From assembly GCA_047638395.1 (NCBI GenBank), contig JBLIMV010000010.1:94337-158336 (forward strand): a stretch of 64,000 nt of DNA. The letters run 5' to 3'. A model generated the notes under the pieces. The model was not told the origin of the DNA. It was given only the letters and a program-made list of their open reading frames with translations, and searched no databases. This document shows, one piece after another, positions 25,989 to 34,458 of the stretch (the first letter of the stretch is position 1; the number at the start of each line of letters is the position of its first letter). The DNA comes from CAXBCP01 sp047638395. Its GTDB lineage: Bacteria > Pseudomonadota > Alphaproteobacteria > MPNO01 > UBA830. The position numbers and the translations under genes are program-made.

Positions 25989-28321
25989 GCGGCGGTGGAA
26001 CCTTGCCTGTGAGCGGCGGCGGAGACATGAAAGTGAGCGACGAGGAGCGAATCAACCTAAAGCGCGGCCCCATTGGTGAACGGGTCCTGCGGCTGGAGGA
26101 CGGCCCGCTTCTTGCTGGGACCGGTACCTTTGCCGCCGACTGGTCGTTCCCGGAGACGCTGCATATGCGGGTTGTCCGGGCAAACGTCGCGCATGGCGTC
26201 ATTACGGGTATCGATACGTCAGCCGCCGAAGCAATGGACGGCGTCGTTGCGGTCTGGACTCCGGCGGATGTGGCCGACATCCCGCTCATCGATTTTCGCG
26301 CAACCAAGTACACGGGGCTCGAGGCATACAAGCAGCCGGTTCTCGCGCGCGAGCGCGTGCGCTATGTCGGCGAGCCTGTCGCCGTCGTCTTTGCCGAGAA
26401 CCCGTACACGGCGGAGGACGCGGCCAATCTGGTCTTTGTTGATATCGATGAGCTGCCGGCAATCACCGATGCGACTGCCGCGCCAGTTGAGTTTCTGCCG
26501 GGGCACGATACCGAGGCGACGATCATCGAGAAGGGCTATGGCGACGTTGATGCGGCGTTTTCCGACGCAGATGACGTGGTCGAACTTGATTTGCGGATTG
26601 GCCGGCACAGTGGCGTGCCACTCGAATGCCGCGGCGGGCTGGCGCGCGTCGATCCGGAAACCGGCATTCTCGAATTTTACGGCGCGACCAAACGGCCGCA
26701 CCCGAACCGTGACCTGATTGCGAAAACGCTTGGTCTTGATCCGGCGAAGGTAAACCTGTTCGGCGGTGATGTCGGTGGCGGATTCGGTATTCGCGGCGAG
26801 CTGTATCCCGACGATTTTCTGCTCTGTGCCGCAGCGCTTCGTCTGGGGCGCCCTGTCCGTTGGATCGAAGACCGGCGTGAACATCTGCTCACCGCCAACC
26901 ATTCGCGGCAGCAGCGCCATCAGGTGCGTGCGGCCATTGATGCAGAGGGGCGTATTCTCGCCATCGATAATCGCTTCTACCACGACCAGGGCGGCTACCT
27001 GAGGACGCACGGCGTGCGCGTCCCCGACATGACAGCGGGACTGGCACTCGGCCCGTATCAGGTGCCGGCTTATCGGGTGGCGGGGCATGTGCGGCTGACC
27101 AACAAGACACCGGCGGCAACCTATCGCGCGCCGGGCCGCTATGAGGGCACCTTCGTGCGGGAACGCCTGTTGGATGCAATTGCCGCGAAAGTCGGGCTCG
27201 ATCCGATCGAGGCGCGGCGCCGAAACCTGATCCCGGAGACCGATATTCCCTTCGCCCGACCGTTGGATGCGCTGGAGGTCGATGTCGTGCTCGACTCCGG
27301 CGATTATGCCGGGCTGCTCGACAAGGCTTTGGCCGATTTTGGCTGGGACGGAATACAGACATCCTTAAAGGCCCGCCGCGCGACAGGCGAGGCGGTTGGC
27401 GCGGGGCTGGGATTCTTCGTTGAAAAATCCGGGCTTGGTCCGACCGACAAAGTCCGGGTCGAGGCGGATGAGCACGGCGGGATTACCGTGGTATGCGGTG
27501 CGTCGAATCTGGGGCAGGGGGTTGTGACGGTTCTTGCCCAGATCTGCGCCGGCACGCTGGGCGTCGCCTACACAGATGTTGATGTGGTGCATGGCCGTAC
27601 CGATGTGATCGACGAAGGCTATGGCAGTCATGCATCGCGGACAACGGTGATGACCGGTGAGGCGACGCGGGTTGCGACTGTGGCTTTGCGCGAGAAGCTC
27701 ATTGCACTGGCGGCCACGCGGCTGCAGGCGGATGCGGCGCTGATCGAGATTGTCGACAACGCGGCACGACATACTGAAACCGGAGCATCGATTGCGCTGG
27801 CGGATGTGGTGGCCGCGGCCGGCGACGGTATTGTTTCCGCCGAAGGGCGCTACGATACGACCCATATGAACTATCCCTATGGCGTCCATGCCGCGGTTGT
27901 GGCGGTCGACCGCGAAACCGGGATCGCAACAGTCGAAAAGTTCATGATCGCCTACGATATCGGCTGCGCGATCAATCCGATGCTCGTCGACGGCCAGCTT
28001 CAGGGCGGTCTGGCACAGGGTATCGGTGGCGCGCTGTTTGAGGAGTTTACCTATGACGATACCGGCCAGCCGCTGTCGTCCACCTTCGCCGATTATATGA
28101 TGCCGGGGGCTACCGAAGTGCCGGGGGCGGATATCCTGCTGACCGAAGATGCACCAAGTCCGCTCAACCCGCTCGGCATTAAAGGCGCGGGCGAGGGCGG
28201 GATCAACGCGGTTGGCGCGGCGATCGCGTCAGCGATTGACGATGCCATCGGCAAGCGTGGCGCTGTGACAGAACTGCCCGTGACGCCGCGGCGTCTGATG
28301 GGATTGATCGGGACGGTCTAA
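25985..28321 (+). CDS. Second molybdenum hydroxylase large subunit
   Basis: 778 residues if read from the GTG that overlaps the amidase stop. GTG at 26009 and ATG at 26027 are alternatives, and a near-repeat GTGAGCGGCGG makes the start uncertain. It carries GDVGGGFGIRGELYPDDFLL, the active-site loop AATYRAPGRYEGTF and the catalytic Glu in GIKGAGEGGINAVG. It is clearly diverged from the copy at 22372 and is not a recent duplication. With no small or medium subunit in the cluster, it must share partners encoded elsewhere or assemble in an unusual way. It converges with the next monooxygenase, overlapping by four bases. Confidence 0.86.
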   Translation: MSGGGTLPVSGGGDMKVSDEERINLKRGPIGERVLRLEDGPLLAGTGTFAADWSFPETLHMRVVRANVAHGVITGIDTSAAEAMDGVVAVWTPADVADIPLIDFRATKYTGLEAYKQPVLARERVRYVGEPVAVVFAENPYTAEDAANLVFVDIDELPAITDATAAPVEFLPGHDTEATIIEKGYGDVDAAFSDADDVVELDLRIGRHSGVPLECRGGLARVDPETGILEFYGATKRPHPNRDLIAKTLGLDPAKVNLFGGDVGGGFGIRGELYPDDFLLCAAALRLGRPVRWIEDRREHLLTANHSRQQRHQVRAAIDAEGRILAIDNRFYHDQGGYLRTHGVRVPDMTAGLALGPYQVPAYRVAGHVRLTNKTPAATYRAPGRYEGTFVRERLLDAIAAKVGLDPIEARRRNLIPETDIPFARPLDALEVDVVLDSGDYAGLLDKALADFGWDGIQTSLKARRATGEAVGAGLGFFVEKSGLGPTDKVRVEADEHGGITVVCGASNLGQGVVTVLAQICAGTLGVAYTDVDVVHGRTDVIDEGYGSHASRTTVMTGEATRVATVALREKLIALAATRLQADAALIEIVDNAARHTETGASIALADVVAAAGDGIVSAEGRYDTTHMNYPYGVHAAVVAVDRETGIATVEKFMIAYDIGCAINPMLVDGQLQGGLAQGIGGALFEEFTYDDTGQPLSSTFADYMMPGATEVPGADILLTEDAPSPLNPLGIKGAGEGGINAVGAAIASAIDDAIGKRGAVTELPVTPRRLMGLIGTV

Positions 28322-29997
28322 GCTGCTTCCCGCCCGCTTTGGGCGAATGCATCGGCGTTGGTCCGCATATCCCGTGCGCCTGCACCACGCACGGTATCGA
28401 TCACTGCGACAGCATTTACGGGATCTGCATCGCCGCGCCAGGCGACGTGTCCGTCAGGCCGAACGAGGCATAGCGCACAGGCATATGCCGCGCGGGCTTC
28501 GTCGCTCTCCACATGCTCCACGGTGATCGGCATGCCACAGGCGGCCGCAGCCGCGATCAGGTCGGGTGCATCGGGCGCGCCCTTGCCGAGCCGGAGCAGG
28601 ACGAAATCCTTGCCGAACAAATCGAGGGTTGAGCGACCTTCCGCCAGCCAGACATGCGGCGCGCGCGCGCCGGGGCGCGCGGATTGTTCGTATTCGGTGA
28701 TGGTCAGCGCCGGGAAGCCAGTATCGTCATCGACACAGATCGGCGACGTGTCGTAGCGGTAGCCGACGGTGATGCCTTCCTGCTCATATTCTTCGTTATA
28801 GCCGCCATTCTCGACGACATCCTGAGCGCGGGCGCGTAACGCGGTCCCTTCCGGGGTGTCCTGGTCGATGGCTTGGCCTGACGGTAGTTCGGCCAGCTTC
28901 TTGAAATTGGCCGTTGCTTCTTCGTTGTTGCGGATGGCGACTGGCTGGCGTTCGGCGAAATAGCTATCGAGCAGCGCATCTCCGCCCCAGCCATTTAAGA
29001 CGGCTGAGAGTTTCCAGGCGATATCGACGGCTTCCTGAATGCCCGTGTTCATACCGAGCCCGCCGGTCGGCGAATACTGATGGGCGGCATCGCCCGCGAT
29101 AAAGACCCGTCCGACGTGATAGCGATCTGCGACGCGGCGATGACGCTCCCATGGCAGGATCGATTTCAGATCGTACTCGATGTCATCCGAGCCGAGCGCT
29201 TTGCGTATCCACGCATGTGCATCGAAGTTGTCGGGGTCGGAGATCAGTTCCGGCGTAATCATCGACAATCGCCACAGACCACGACCGTCGACAGCGATGA
29301 ACTGGCCCCAGAACCCGTCGGCTCCGTATAGCCAGTACATCATTGCCTGATGCTGGCGATGGAAACGCATTACGTCCTGGCTCTCGAAGAACATGTTTAT
29401 GTCGAATGAAAGCGATGCGTTGCCGGCAATATTGATACCGAGGGCCTCGCGTATCGGGCTGTCCGCACCGTCACAGGCGACCATGTACCGGGCGCGGACG
29501 GTTTCCTGTTTGCCCGTGGTGCGATCCTCAAGGATAGCGGTGACGCCGTCATCGTCCTGTTCGAAAGACTTGAACAACGTCCGGTACCGTGATGTCACAC
29601 AGTCGAACGATTCAGCGCGTTTCTGAATGACCGGGTCGAAAAACAGTTGCGAGCAGCGCTGATGCCCCTCGGGTGTGTGCTGCCACGGGGGGCGATCGTC
29701 ATAGGAAGGGTATTCAAAACCAGAAATCCGATAGCCCGACAGGCTGGTCACATAGGCGATATTCATCGGGTGTTCGGGCGGCCAGCCCGCGCCGCGGATT
29801 TCTTCGGCCACGCCCCAACGCCGACAGAATTCCATCGTCCGCGTTGAGATCATGTTCATTTTAGGGTGGGAGACGGTGCCATCTCTCCGCTCGACCACAA
29901 GGGTTTTGATTCCCTGATAGCCAAGCTCAGTGGCGAGCGCCATCCCGACAGGACCGCCACCAATAATCAGCACCGGTATGTCGTATGCGCCAGCCAT
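28318..29997 (-). CDS. FAD-dependent aromatic monooxygenase (second copy)
   Basis: 559 residues from the ATG at 29997, chosen for the GGGAGG site just upstream; an earlier in-frame start at 30042 is weaker. It shows the FAD motif LIIGGGPVGMALATELGYQG, DG motif (VACDGADSPIREALG), GD motif (FIAGDAAHQYSPTGGLGMN) and the thioredoxin-like C-terminus ending LVRPDGHVAWRG. It belongs to the same class as the enzyme at 20717 but is only distantly similar. It lies opposite the LysR gene across ~150 bases, the usual layout of a LysR-controlled catabolic gene. It probably acts in the same pathway as the molybdenum hydroxylases. Confidence 0.9.
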   Translation of the reverse strand: MAGAYDIPVLIIGGGPVGMALATELGYQGIKTLVVERRDGTVSHPKMNMISTRTMEFCRRWGVAEEIRGAGWPPEHPMNIAYVTSLSGYRISGFEYPSYDDRPPWQHTPEGHQRCSQLFFDPVIQKRAESFDCVTSRYRTLFKSFEQDDDGVTAILEDRTTGKQETVRARYMVACDGADSPIREALGINIAGNASLSFDINMFFESQDVMRFHRQHQAMMYWLYGADGFWGQFIAVDGRGLWRLSMITPELISDPDNFDAHAWIRKALGSDDIEYDLKSILPWERHRRVADRYHVGRVFIAGDAAHQYSPTGGLGMNTGIQEAVDIAWKLSAVLNGWGGDALLDSYFAERQPVAIRNNEEATANFKKLAELPSGQAIDQDTPEGTALRARAQDVVENGGYNEEYEQEGITVGYRYDTSPICVDDDTGFPALTITEYEQSARPGARAPHVWLAEGRSTLDLFGKDFVLLRLGKGAPDAPDLIAAAAACGMPITVEHVESDEARAAYACALCLVRPDGHVAWRGDADPVNAVAVIDTVRGAGARDMRTNADAFAQSGREAA

Positions 29998-30109
29998 AGC
30001 GCCGCCTCCCAGCCGTGGAGCCTCGCTCCGCCGCCCTGACATTGGGCCCGAGAGCCATTTTTAAGAAGTCAGAGTCTTTCCGAAGCAGCGCGAAGATGCC
30101 GGGAATCAT

Positions 30110-30125
30110 ATATTAAATCTAATAT
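30110..30125. promoter_or_regulatory. Palindrome in the LysR / monooxygenase divergent promoter
   Basis: ATATTAAATCTAATAT has 6-bp arms (ATATTA/TAATAT) in an AT-rich patch 27 bases before the LysR start. The size suits a LysR-type regulator box. A second pair of arms (GATAAA/TTTATC) at about 30133-30166 overlaps the LysR start. Confidence 0.45.
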
Positions 30126-30151
30126 CGTTTTCTGATAAACTCATAACCATT

Positions 30152-31090
30152 ATGCATGATTTATCAAACGTCAGAAATCTCAACGTCCGACAAATGCTCG
30201 ACCTCCTTGCGGTCGTTGATCATGGTGGGGTTACCGCCGCCGCCCGGGTACTGAATGTGTCACAACCTGCGTTGACCCGGTCTGTGCGCCAGCTCGAGGA
30301 ATCGCTGGATGTTCGCCTGCTTGCGCGGGTCGGTCGAGGTGTTGTGCCGACCCGTTTCGGCCGGTCACTGGCGCAGCATGCGCGGACGATAGAAGCCGAG
30401 CTTCGCCATGCCACCCGCGACATATCGGATTTGCGCCAGGCGGAGGGCGGGCATCTCACACTGGGGGCATCGCCTATCGGTATGGCGACACTTGTCGGGC
30501 CGGCAATCGCACGTCTCCGGCGCGCACGACCGGGTCTGACTGTTGACGTCCGGAACGATGCTTCCGAAAGCCAGCTCAATGCACTGGACCGTGGTGAGCT
30601 CGATATTGTCATCGGCGCTTTGTTCGGGGCCGCCAGCGACCATGAACATCTGGTCGAGGAGGTCCTTTTTCAGAACAGCCTGTCCGTTATTGTCCGTGGC
30701 GACCACCCGCTAACCCAGCGGGAGAACCTGAACTTCGCGGACCTGGCATCCGAGACCTGGGTGATCGCACGGGGTTCCGCCACCATCCGGCAGGTTGTTG
30801 CAAATGAATTCAGGTTCGAAGGCGCCGAGCCGCCAAAATTTGCGGTGGAGACAGATTCCATGTTGTGCGTGAAAGGACTGCTGCTATCCGGAGATTTTAT
30901 ATGCGCAAATCCGCCAGAATTGTTCGCGACCGAGATCGAACGCGGGGTGCTGAGTGAGCTTCAGCTGCGCTGGCATTCTGGCTCACGCGCGATCGGCTTT
31001 ACCCTGCGGGAAAGTGGCACCATTACCCCGGCGATAGCATCTCTGATCGAGGTGCTGCGCGATCTCGGGCGGGAGCGTTTGTCGGCCTAG
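30152..31090 (+). CDS. LysR-family transcriptional regulator
   Basis: 312 residues. The N-terminal winged helix-turn-helix is RQMLDLLAVVDHGGVTAAARVLNVSQPALTRSVRQLEE. The rest is the two-lobed effector-binding domain, beginning near HLTLGASPIGMATLVGPA. The ribosome site is weak. It is divergent from the FAD monooxygenase at 28318-29997 and overlaps the RidA gene by four bases at its 3' end. LysR regulators typically activate an adjacent divergent catabolic gene when its substrate or an intermediate is bound, so this one most likely controls the monooxygenase and perhaps the whole island. Confidence 0.92.
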   Translation: MHDLSNVRNLNVRQMLDLLAVVDHGGVTAAARVLNVSQPALTRSVRQLEESLDVRLLARVGRGVVPTRFGRSLAQHARTIEAELRHATRDISDLRQAEGGHLTLGASPIGMATLVGPAIARLRRARPGLTVDVRNDASESQLNALDRGELDIVIGALFGAASDHEHLVEEVLFQNSLSVIVRGDHPLTQRENLNFADLASETWVIARGSATIRQVVANEFRFEGAEPPKFAVETDSMLCVKGLLLSGDFICANPPELFATEIERGVLSELQLRWHSGSRAIGFTLRESGTITPAIASLIEVLRDLGRERLSA

Positions 31091-31485
31091 CCTTCGACCA
31101 CCGCAATACCCTGGATCTCCACCATCATTTCCGGCTGCGCGAACCCGGCGGCCGTAATCATGGCGCTGCTGGGAAAATTGCCGTCCGGGAAAAATTCCTT
31201 TCGCAGGTCGGTAAACTGATTGCCATAGCGGGAATCGATGATGAAGACGGTCATCTGTACGATATCGGCCAGGGTCGCACCCGATTTGCTGAGAAACGTT
31301 TCGATATTGGCGAATGACTGCCGTGTCTGGGCTTCAAAGTCACCGGCGAGGGACGCACCGTCCGGTGTTTGCGGTGCGCCATACCCGGCGAGCCAGATGA
31401 TCCGCTGGTCGCTTCCCTGGGTAATAACCGCAGGCGAAAAAGCGCGGTTTTTCTGCCATGTGCCGTGGATGAATTCACGTTTCAT
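31087..31485 (-). CDS. RidA/YjgF-family enamine/imine deaminase-like protein
   Basis: 132 residues from the ATG at 31485, preceded by CAGGGAGAC; a longer in-frame version has no support. Family signatures include IIWLAGYGAPQ, TRQSFANIETFLSKSGATLADIVQMTVFI and PSSAMITAAGFAQPEMMVEIQGIAV. RidA proteins hydrolyse reactive enamine/imine intermediates, and related members take part in catabolism of nitrogen aromatics. The place next to the amidase/molybdenum-hydroxylase island fits such a role. The Arg found in canonical RidA (C-x-R) is not seen here, so it may be one of the divergent subfamilies. Confidence 0.85.
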   Translation of the reverse strand: MKREFIHGTWQKNRAFSPAVITQGSDQRIIWLAGYGAPQTPDGASLAGDFEAQTRQSFANIETFLSKSGATLADIVQMTVFIIDSRYGNQFTDLRKEFFPDGNFPSSAMITAAGFAQPEMMVEIQGIAVVEG

Positions 31486-31558
31486 AATTTGTCTCCCTGT
31501 TCTGTGGGACGAGCAAAGCACGGTGGCCGTTGGATGTCATCCCGGTGAGGATCAGAAA

Positions 31559-31592
31559 TGGAAAAGGCCCACACCGATATGGTGCGGGCCCT
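31559..31592 (-). terminator. Rho-independent terminator after the DUF4170 gene
   Basis: On the minus strand, AGGGCCCGCACC-ATATC-GGTGTGGGCC (one mismatch) is followed by TTTTCCATTT. It lies 26 bases after the DUF4170 stop. Confidence 0.75.
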
Positions 31593-31617
31593 GGTCGCTG
31601 GTTCGCGAAGATTGAGG

Positions 31618-31812
31618 TCAGGCGGGATCGACCGCAATCGTGTAGCGCATGCGCGGAGATTGCACCTTATCGCTGATGCCGCGCCATGTTCGTTCGGCCA
31701 GATCACGGTCCTCGAAGGGGCCGATCACGTCGTGAGAGCCACGGCGCATGTTCTCGAAGCGGGTGTCTTCATACTCACCGCCGATGATCCAGTATCGTCT
31801 GTTGGTCTGCAT
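31618..31812 (-). CDS. Small DUF4170-type protein
   Basis: 64 residues with AAGGA before the ATG. It has the layout of the DUF4170 family: RYWIIGGEYEDTRF at the start, DVIGPFEDRDLAERTWRGIS in the middle and a final RYTI. These are small cytoplasmic proteins of unknown function widespread in Alphaproteobacteria. It is 51 bases downstream of the isocitrate lyase remnant on the same strand and closed by a terminator, so it would have been the second gene of an aceA operon. With the aceA 5' half and promoter gone, its own expression is doubtful. Confidence 0.78.
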   Translation of the reverse strand: MQTNRRYWIIGGEYEDTRFENMRRGSHDVIGPFEDRDLAERTWRGISDKVQSPRMRYTIAVDPA

Positions 31813-31863
31813 GAGGCTGTTCCTTCTAAATATTCTGATCGCTGATGTGAGGCTGGTGTCGGG

Positions 31864-32337
31864 CTATTCCGCGGCGACAGCTTGCGCAATCTCGGATGCG
31901 GTATCTGCATCGTCGAACTGCGCGGTCTCCGTTGATTCGCCGAGGGCGGTGGTGGATGCCTGTCCGCCCGAAATTGCCTGGGATACGGCATCGAAATAGC
32001 CGGTCCCGACTTCGCGCTGATGGCGTGTTGCAGTGTATCCGGCGGCCTCTGCGCCGAATTCGGCTTGCTGCAGTTCTGAGTATGCCGCCATGCCGCGGTC
32101 GCGATACCCGTCGGCAAGCTCGAACATGCCGAGGTTGAGCTGGTGAAACCCGGCCAGCGTCACGAACTGGAACTTGTATCCCATGGCCGCGATTTCGGTC
32201 TGGAATTTGGCGATAGTGTCCTGATCGAGATTTGCTTCCCAGTTGAATGAGGGCGAGCAGTTATAGGCCAGCATCTTGCCGGGGAATGCGCGGTGGATGG
32301 CTTCGGCAAAGGCGCGGGCCTCGAACAGGTCTGCCAC
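31864..32337 (-). pseudogene. aceA: Isocitrate lyase, C-terminal remnant
   Basis: About 157 residues that match only the last part of isocitrate lyase: LAYNCSPSFNWEANLDQDTI, GYKFQFVTLAGFHQLNLGMF, HQREVGTGYFDAVSQAISGG and STETAQF. The active-site Cys loop (KKCGH) and most of the barrel, roughly the first two thirds of the protein, are missing. Homology stops near 32337, where the codons for ADLFEAR run into sequence that belongs to a regulator read in the opposite direction; an in-frame stop lies at 32386-32388. The fragment cannot be an active lyase, so the glyoxylate shunt needs another gene. See the regulator remnant next to it. Confidence 0.9.
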
Positions 32338-32832
32338 CGTCTGACGACGATGCAGCGGCCTGGCTCGAAAGGCATTCCATTCTTTCTAATTCGGATTGAT
32401 GCCGCCGGGAACGTTTCCAAACGGTTCAGCGCCGGAACATTCCAGTTCGCCCGGCTGGGCGGAGGCTGTCCGCGGTGGAACCTGCATCGGGCGTTCCAGA
32501 TACCCGGCCGGATCTTTACGCAGATTGTTCGTATGCCGGCGGGCGAGACCTATTTCAGTATTTCGCGCACCGTAGAGCGAAGCGGGGCCGGCGGGACGTC
32601 TGCCGACCGGCTTCTGGCGCTCGGTCTTGGCTTCGATATCGCCCATGCGCGCCGCGTCGTCTATGCCGACGGGTACGATCCAGCGAACGAGGCCGCCGTG
32701 ACACCGATCGGGATTAATTGCCGACTGTGCGAACGGCCTGACTGTACCGAGCGCGCCTTGCCGCCGATGAACCGGCGTCTGATCGTCGACGAGCACCGCC
32801 GCGACATCACGCCATTCGCCTTTATGGACTGA
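32323..32832 (+). pseudogene. ScfR-type (XRE/DUF2083) short-chain fatty acid regulator, C-terminal remnant
   Basis: Homology starts at EQVCHRLTTMQRPG and runs through GIPFFLIRIDAAGNVSKRFSA, GGCPRWNLHRAFQIPGRI and the Cys motif INCRLCERPDCTERALPP to the stop. This is the C-terminal part of ScfR-like regulators, which carry an N-terminal XRE helix-turn-helix and a metalloprotease-like domain and bind acyl-CoA. Both N-terminal parts are missing here. In Alphaproteobacteria such regulators often stand divergent from glyoxylate-shunt or propionate genes, which matches the aceA remnant on the other side. An in-frame ATG at 32293 would read through aceA antisense DNA and is not a real start. Confidence 0.85.
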
Positions 32833-32914
32833 TTATTCGCAGTCGGATTTGCCGAAACTCTGTGTAAGCTGGCCTGAGCAATAACGGCTGGGCTGAGGAG
32901 CCCCGAAAAGGGAC

Positions 32915-33799
32915 ATGATGAACCTGAATAATATAGCCCTTACCGGCGTTGGCGCAGTTGTCGCCGGGGCATTGGTCTTGCTTGCTGTCGGACAGGTATC
33001 CGACAGCAGATACGGGCGGGGGACAATGACCGACATTAATACCGTTGCCGAGGCCATCGATGTATTCAAGGATGAAGGGTTTAACCCGGAAGTCGCGCTG
33101 ATGTCCGGTGCGAAAGAGGTTCCGCCGATTTTCCTGGCGGCGCTCCCTGAGGACTTAAAAGCAACCCCGAACGCCGATCAGCGAAAGGCCGTGTTTGTGA
33201 CTGTTGTTCTCGCGCATGTTCTCTGGGCGAATGATCGCCTGCGGGAGGACCGTGCCCGCATAGAGCGCCTTCGTAAGGCAAATCTCACAGAGACGGCGAT
33301 GCGGACCCGCGACCGGAAATGGCTGGCGCGGATGACCAAGCGTTACGGAACCAAGCCAATGGCGTTCGACGCATTGCTGCGGCGTGTCGATGTCGTCCCG
33401 CCGCGCCTCGCGATCGCGCAGGCGGTTCAGGAATCCGGTTGGGGCACGTCCCGCTTCGCGCGCACCGGGAATGCACTTTTCGGCCAGCATGCGCCCGTCG
33501 GTGACGGTGCGATGACGGCAAAAGGCGACACTGCGGTCGGGATGAAGGCCTTCGATACGATTCAGCGGAGCGTGCTGAGCTATATGGTCAACATTAACCG
33601 GCACCGCGCCTATGGACCGTTCCGGTCAATGCGCGCAGGCATGCGTAATGAAGGGCGGCCGATGGATGCAATCGCCCTGGCAGGCACGCTGGGGCGTTAT
33701 TCGGAGGAGGGCCCGCTTTATGTTGAGCGTTTGCGCATTGTGATGCGTATACCCGAAGTTGCCGCGGCCAAGGGCGCGAAGCTCGCCGAGGAAGAATAA
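32915..33799 (+). CDS. Bax/FlgJ-like peptidoglycan glucosaminidase
   Basis: 294 residues with AAAAGGGAC before the start. An N-terminal membrane helix (IALTGVGAVVAGALVLLAVG) anchors or exports it. The C-terminal half is a glucosaminidase-family domain with the catalytic Glu in IAQAVQESGWGTSRFARTGNALFGQ and a later RSVLSYMVNINRHRAYGPFR. This arrangement is that of E. coli Bax and related N-acetylglucosaminidases that cut peptidoglycan. It is not linked to flagellar genes. It lies just right of the deletion remnant and appears intact. Confidence 0.85.
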   Translation: MMNLNNIALTGVGAVVAGALVLLAVGQVSDSRYGRGTMTDINTVAEAIDVFKDEGFNPEVALMSGAKEVPPIFLAALPEDLKATPNADQRKAVFVTVVLAHVLWANDRLREDRARIERLRKANLTETAMRTRDRKWLARMTKRYGTKPMAFDALLRRVDVVPPRLAIAQAVQESGWGTSRFARTGNALFGQHAPVGDGAMTAKGDTAVGMKAFDTIQRSVLSYMVNINRHRAYGPFRSMRAGMRNEGRPMDAIALAGTLGRYSEEGPLYVERLRIVMRIPEVAAAKGAKLAEEE

Positions 33800-33817
33800 C
33801 CCTGGCGGCTACGAGGA

Positions 33818-34246
33818 TCAGGTAGCAGGGAAACCACCGATGAGCTTTTTGGAGACAGCAAATCCCGCACCGGCGGTCGCCGCTGTCAGGATTGTGCCCC
33901 ACATAATATCGACGACCACCATCGACAGCGGCCAGTCCCGCAGGGTCGCGTAGTTGGTCATGTCGTATGTCGCGTAGCAGAAGAAACCGAATAACGCGCC
34001 ACTGATTGCTGCTGCCTTCCAGTCGGTCGCGCCCGATACGCAGAAATAGACGATGCCTGCGACGTAGAAGACGTAGAACAAAAAGGCCGCGCCCATCCGG
34101 AAATCGTCGGCCATAAGGTGACCGATGCTGCGCTGATAAAACGGCTTTGCAATCATGCCAATCCAGACCAGATCTATAATCAGGAAGATGACCGTGCATA
34201 TCAGCCAGATCATTAAAAACTTGGTCAGGGTTTCGCTCTCGGGCAT
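33818..34246 (-). CDS. DUF2177-family membrane protein
   Basis: 142 residues from the ATG at 34246; the longer in-frame start at 34369 adds a hydrophilic tail with no support. Four predicted membrane helices are visible: FLMIWLICTVIFLIIDLVWIG, AAFLFYVFYVAGIVYFCVSG, AAAISGALFGFFCYATYDM and VVVDIMWGTILTAATAGAGF. The FFCYATYDMTNYATLRDWP segment is the family hallmark. Function unknown. Convergent with the glucosaminidase gene, 18 bases apart. Confidence 0.85.
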   Translation of the reverse strand: MPESETLTKFLMIWLICTVIFLIIDLVWIGMIAKPFYQRSIGHLMADDFRMGAAFLFYVFYVAGIVYFCVSGATDWKAAAISGALFGFFCYATYDMTNYATLRDWPLSMVVVDIMWGTILTAATAGAGFAVSKKLIGGFPAT

Positions 34247-34458
34247 CGAATTATCTACCGACTGTTGAGGTTGTTCTGCTGTGGCATACGCAAAAACGGG
34301 GTCTTTGGTCTTTATCTTAGGCAATTTTGCGCTGGAATACGGAAAACAATGCCGAATTGTGATGCTCAAAGTATGCGCGCGTAGGCCTGTACGGGGACAT
34401 CCGGCGTTCGGTGCCGTATAAACGGTGGCGATGATGAGGAAAGCCTGGAGGGGCAGGG

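Noticed and set aside
32293..32322. ATG at 32293 as a real start for the regulator fragment
   Set aside because: The first ten codons are antisense isocitrate lyase sequence; regulator homology begins only at 32323.
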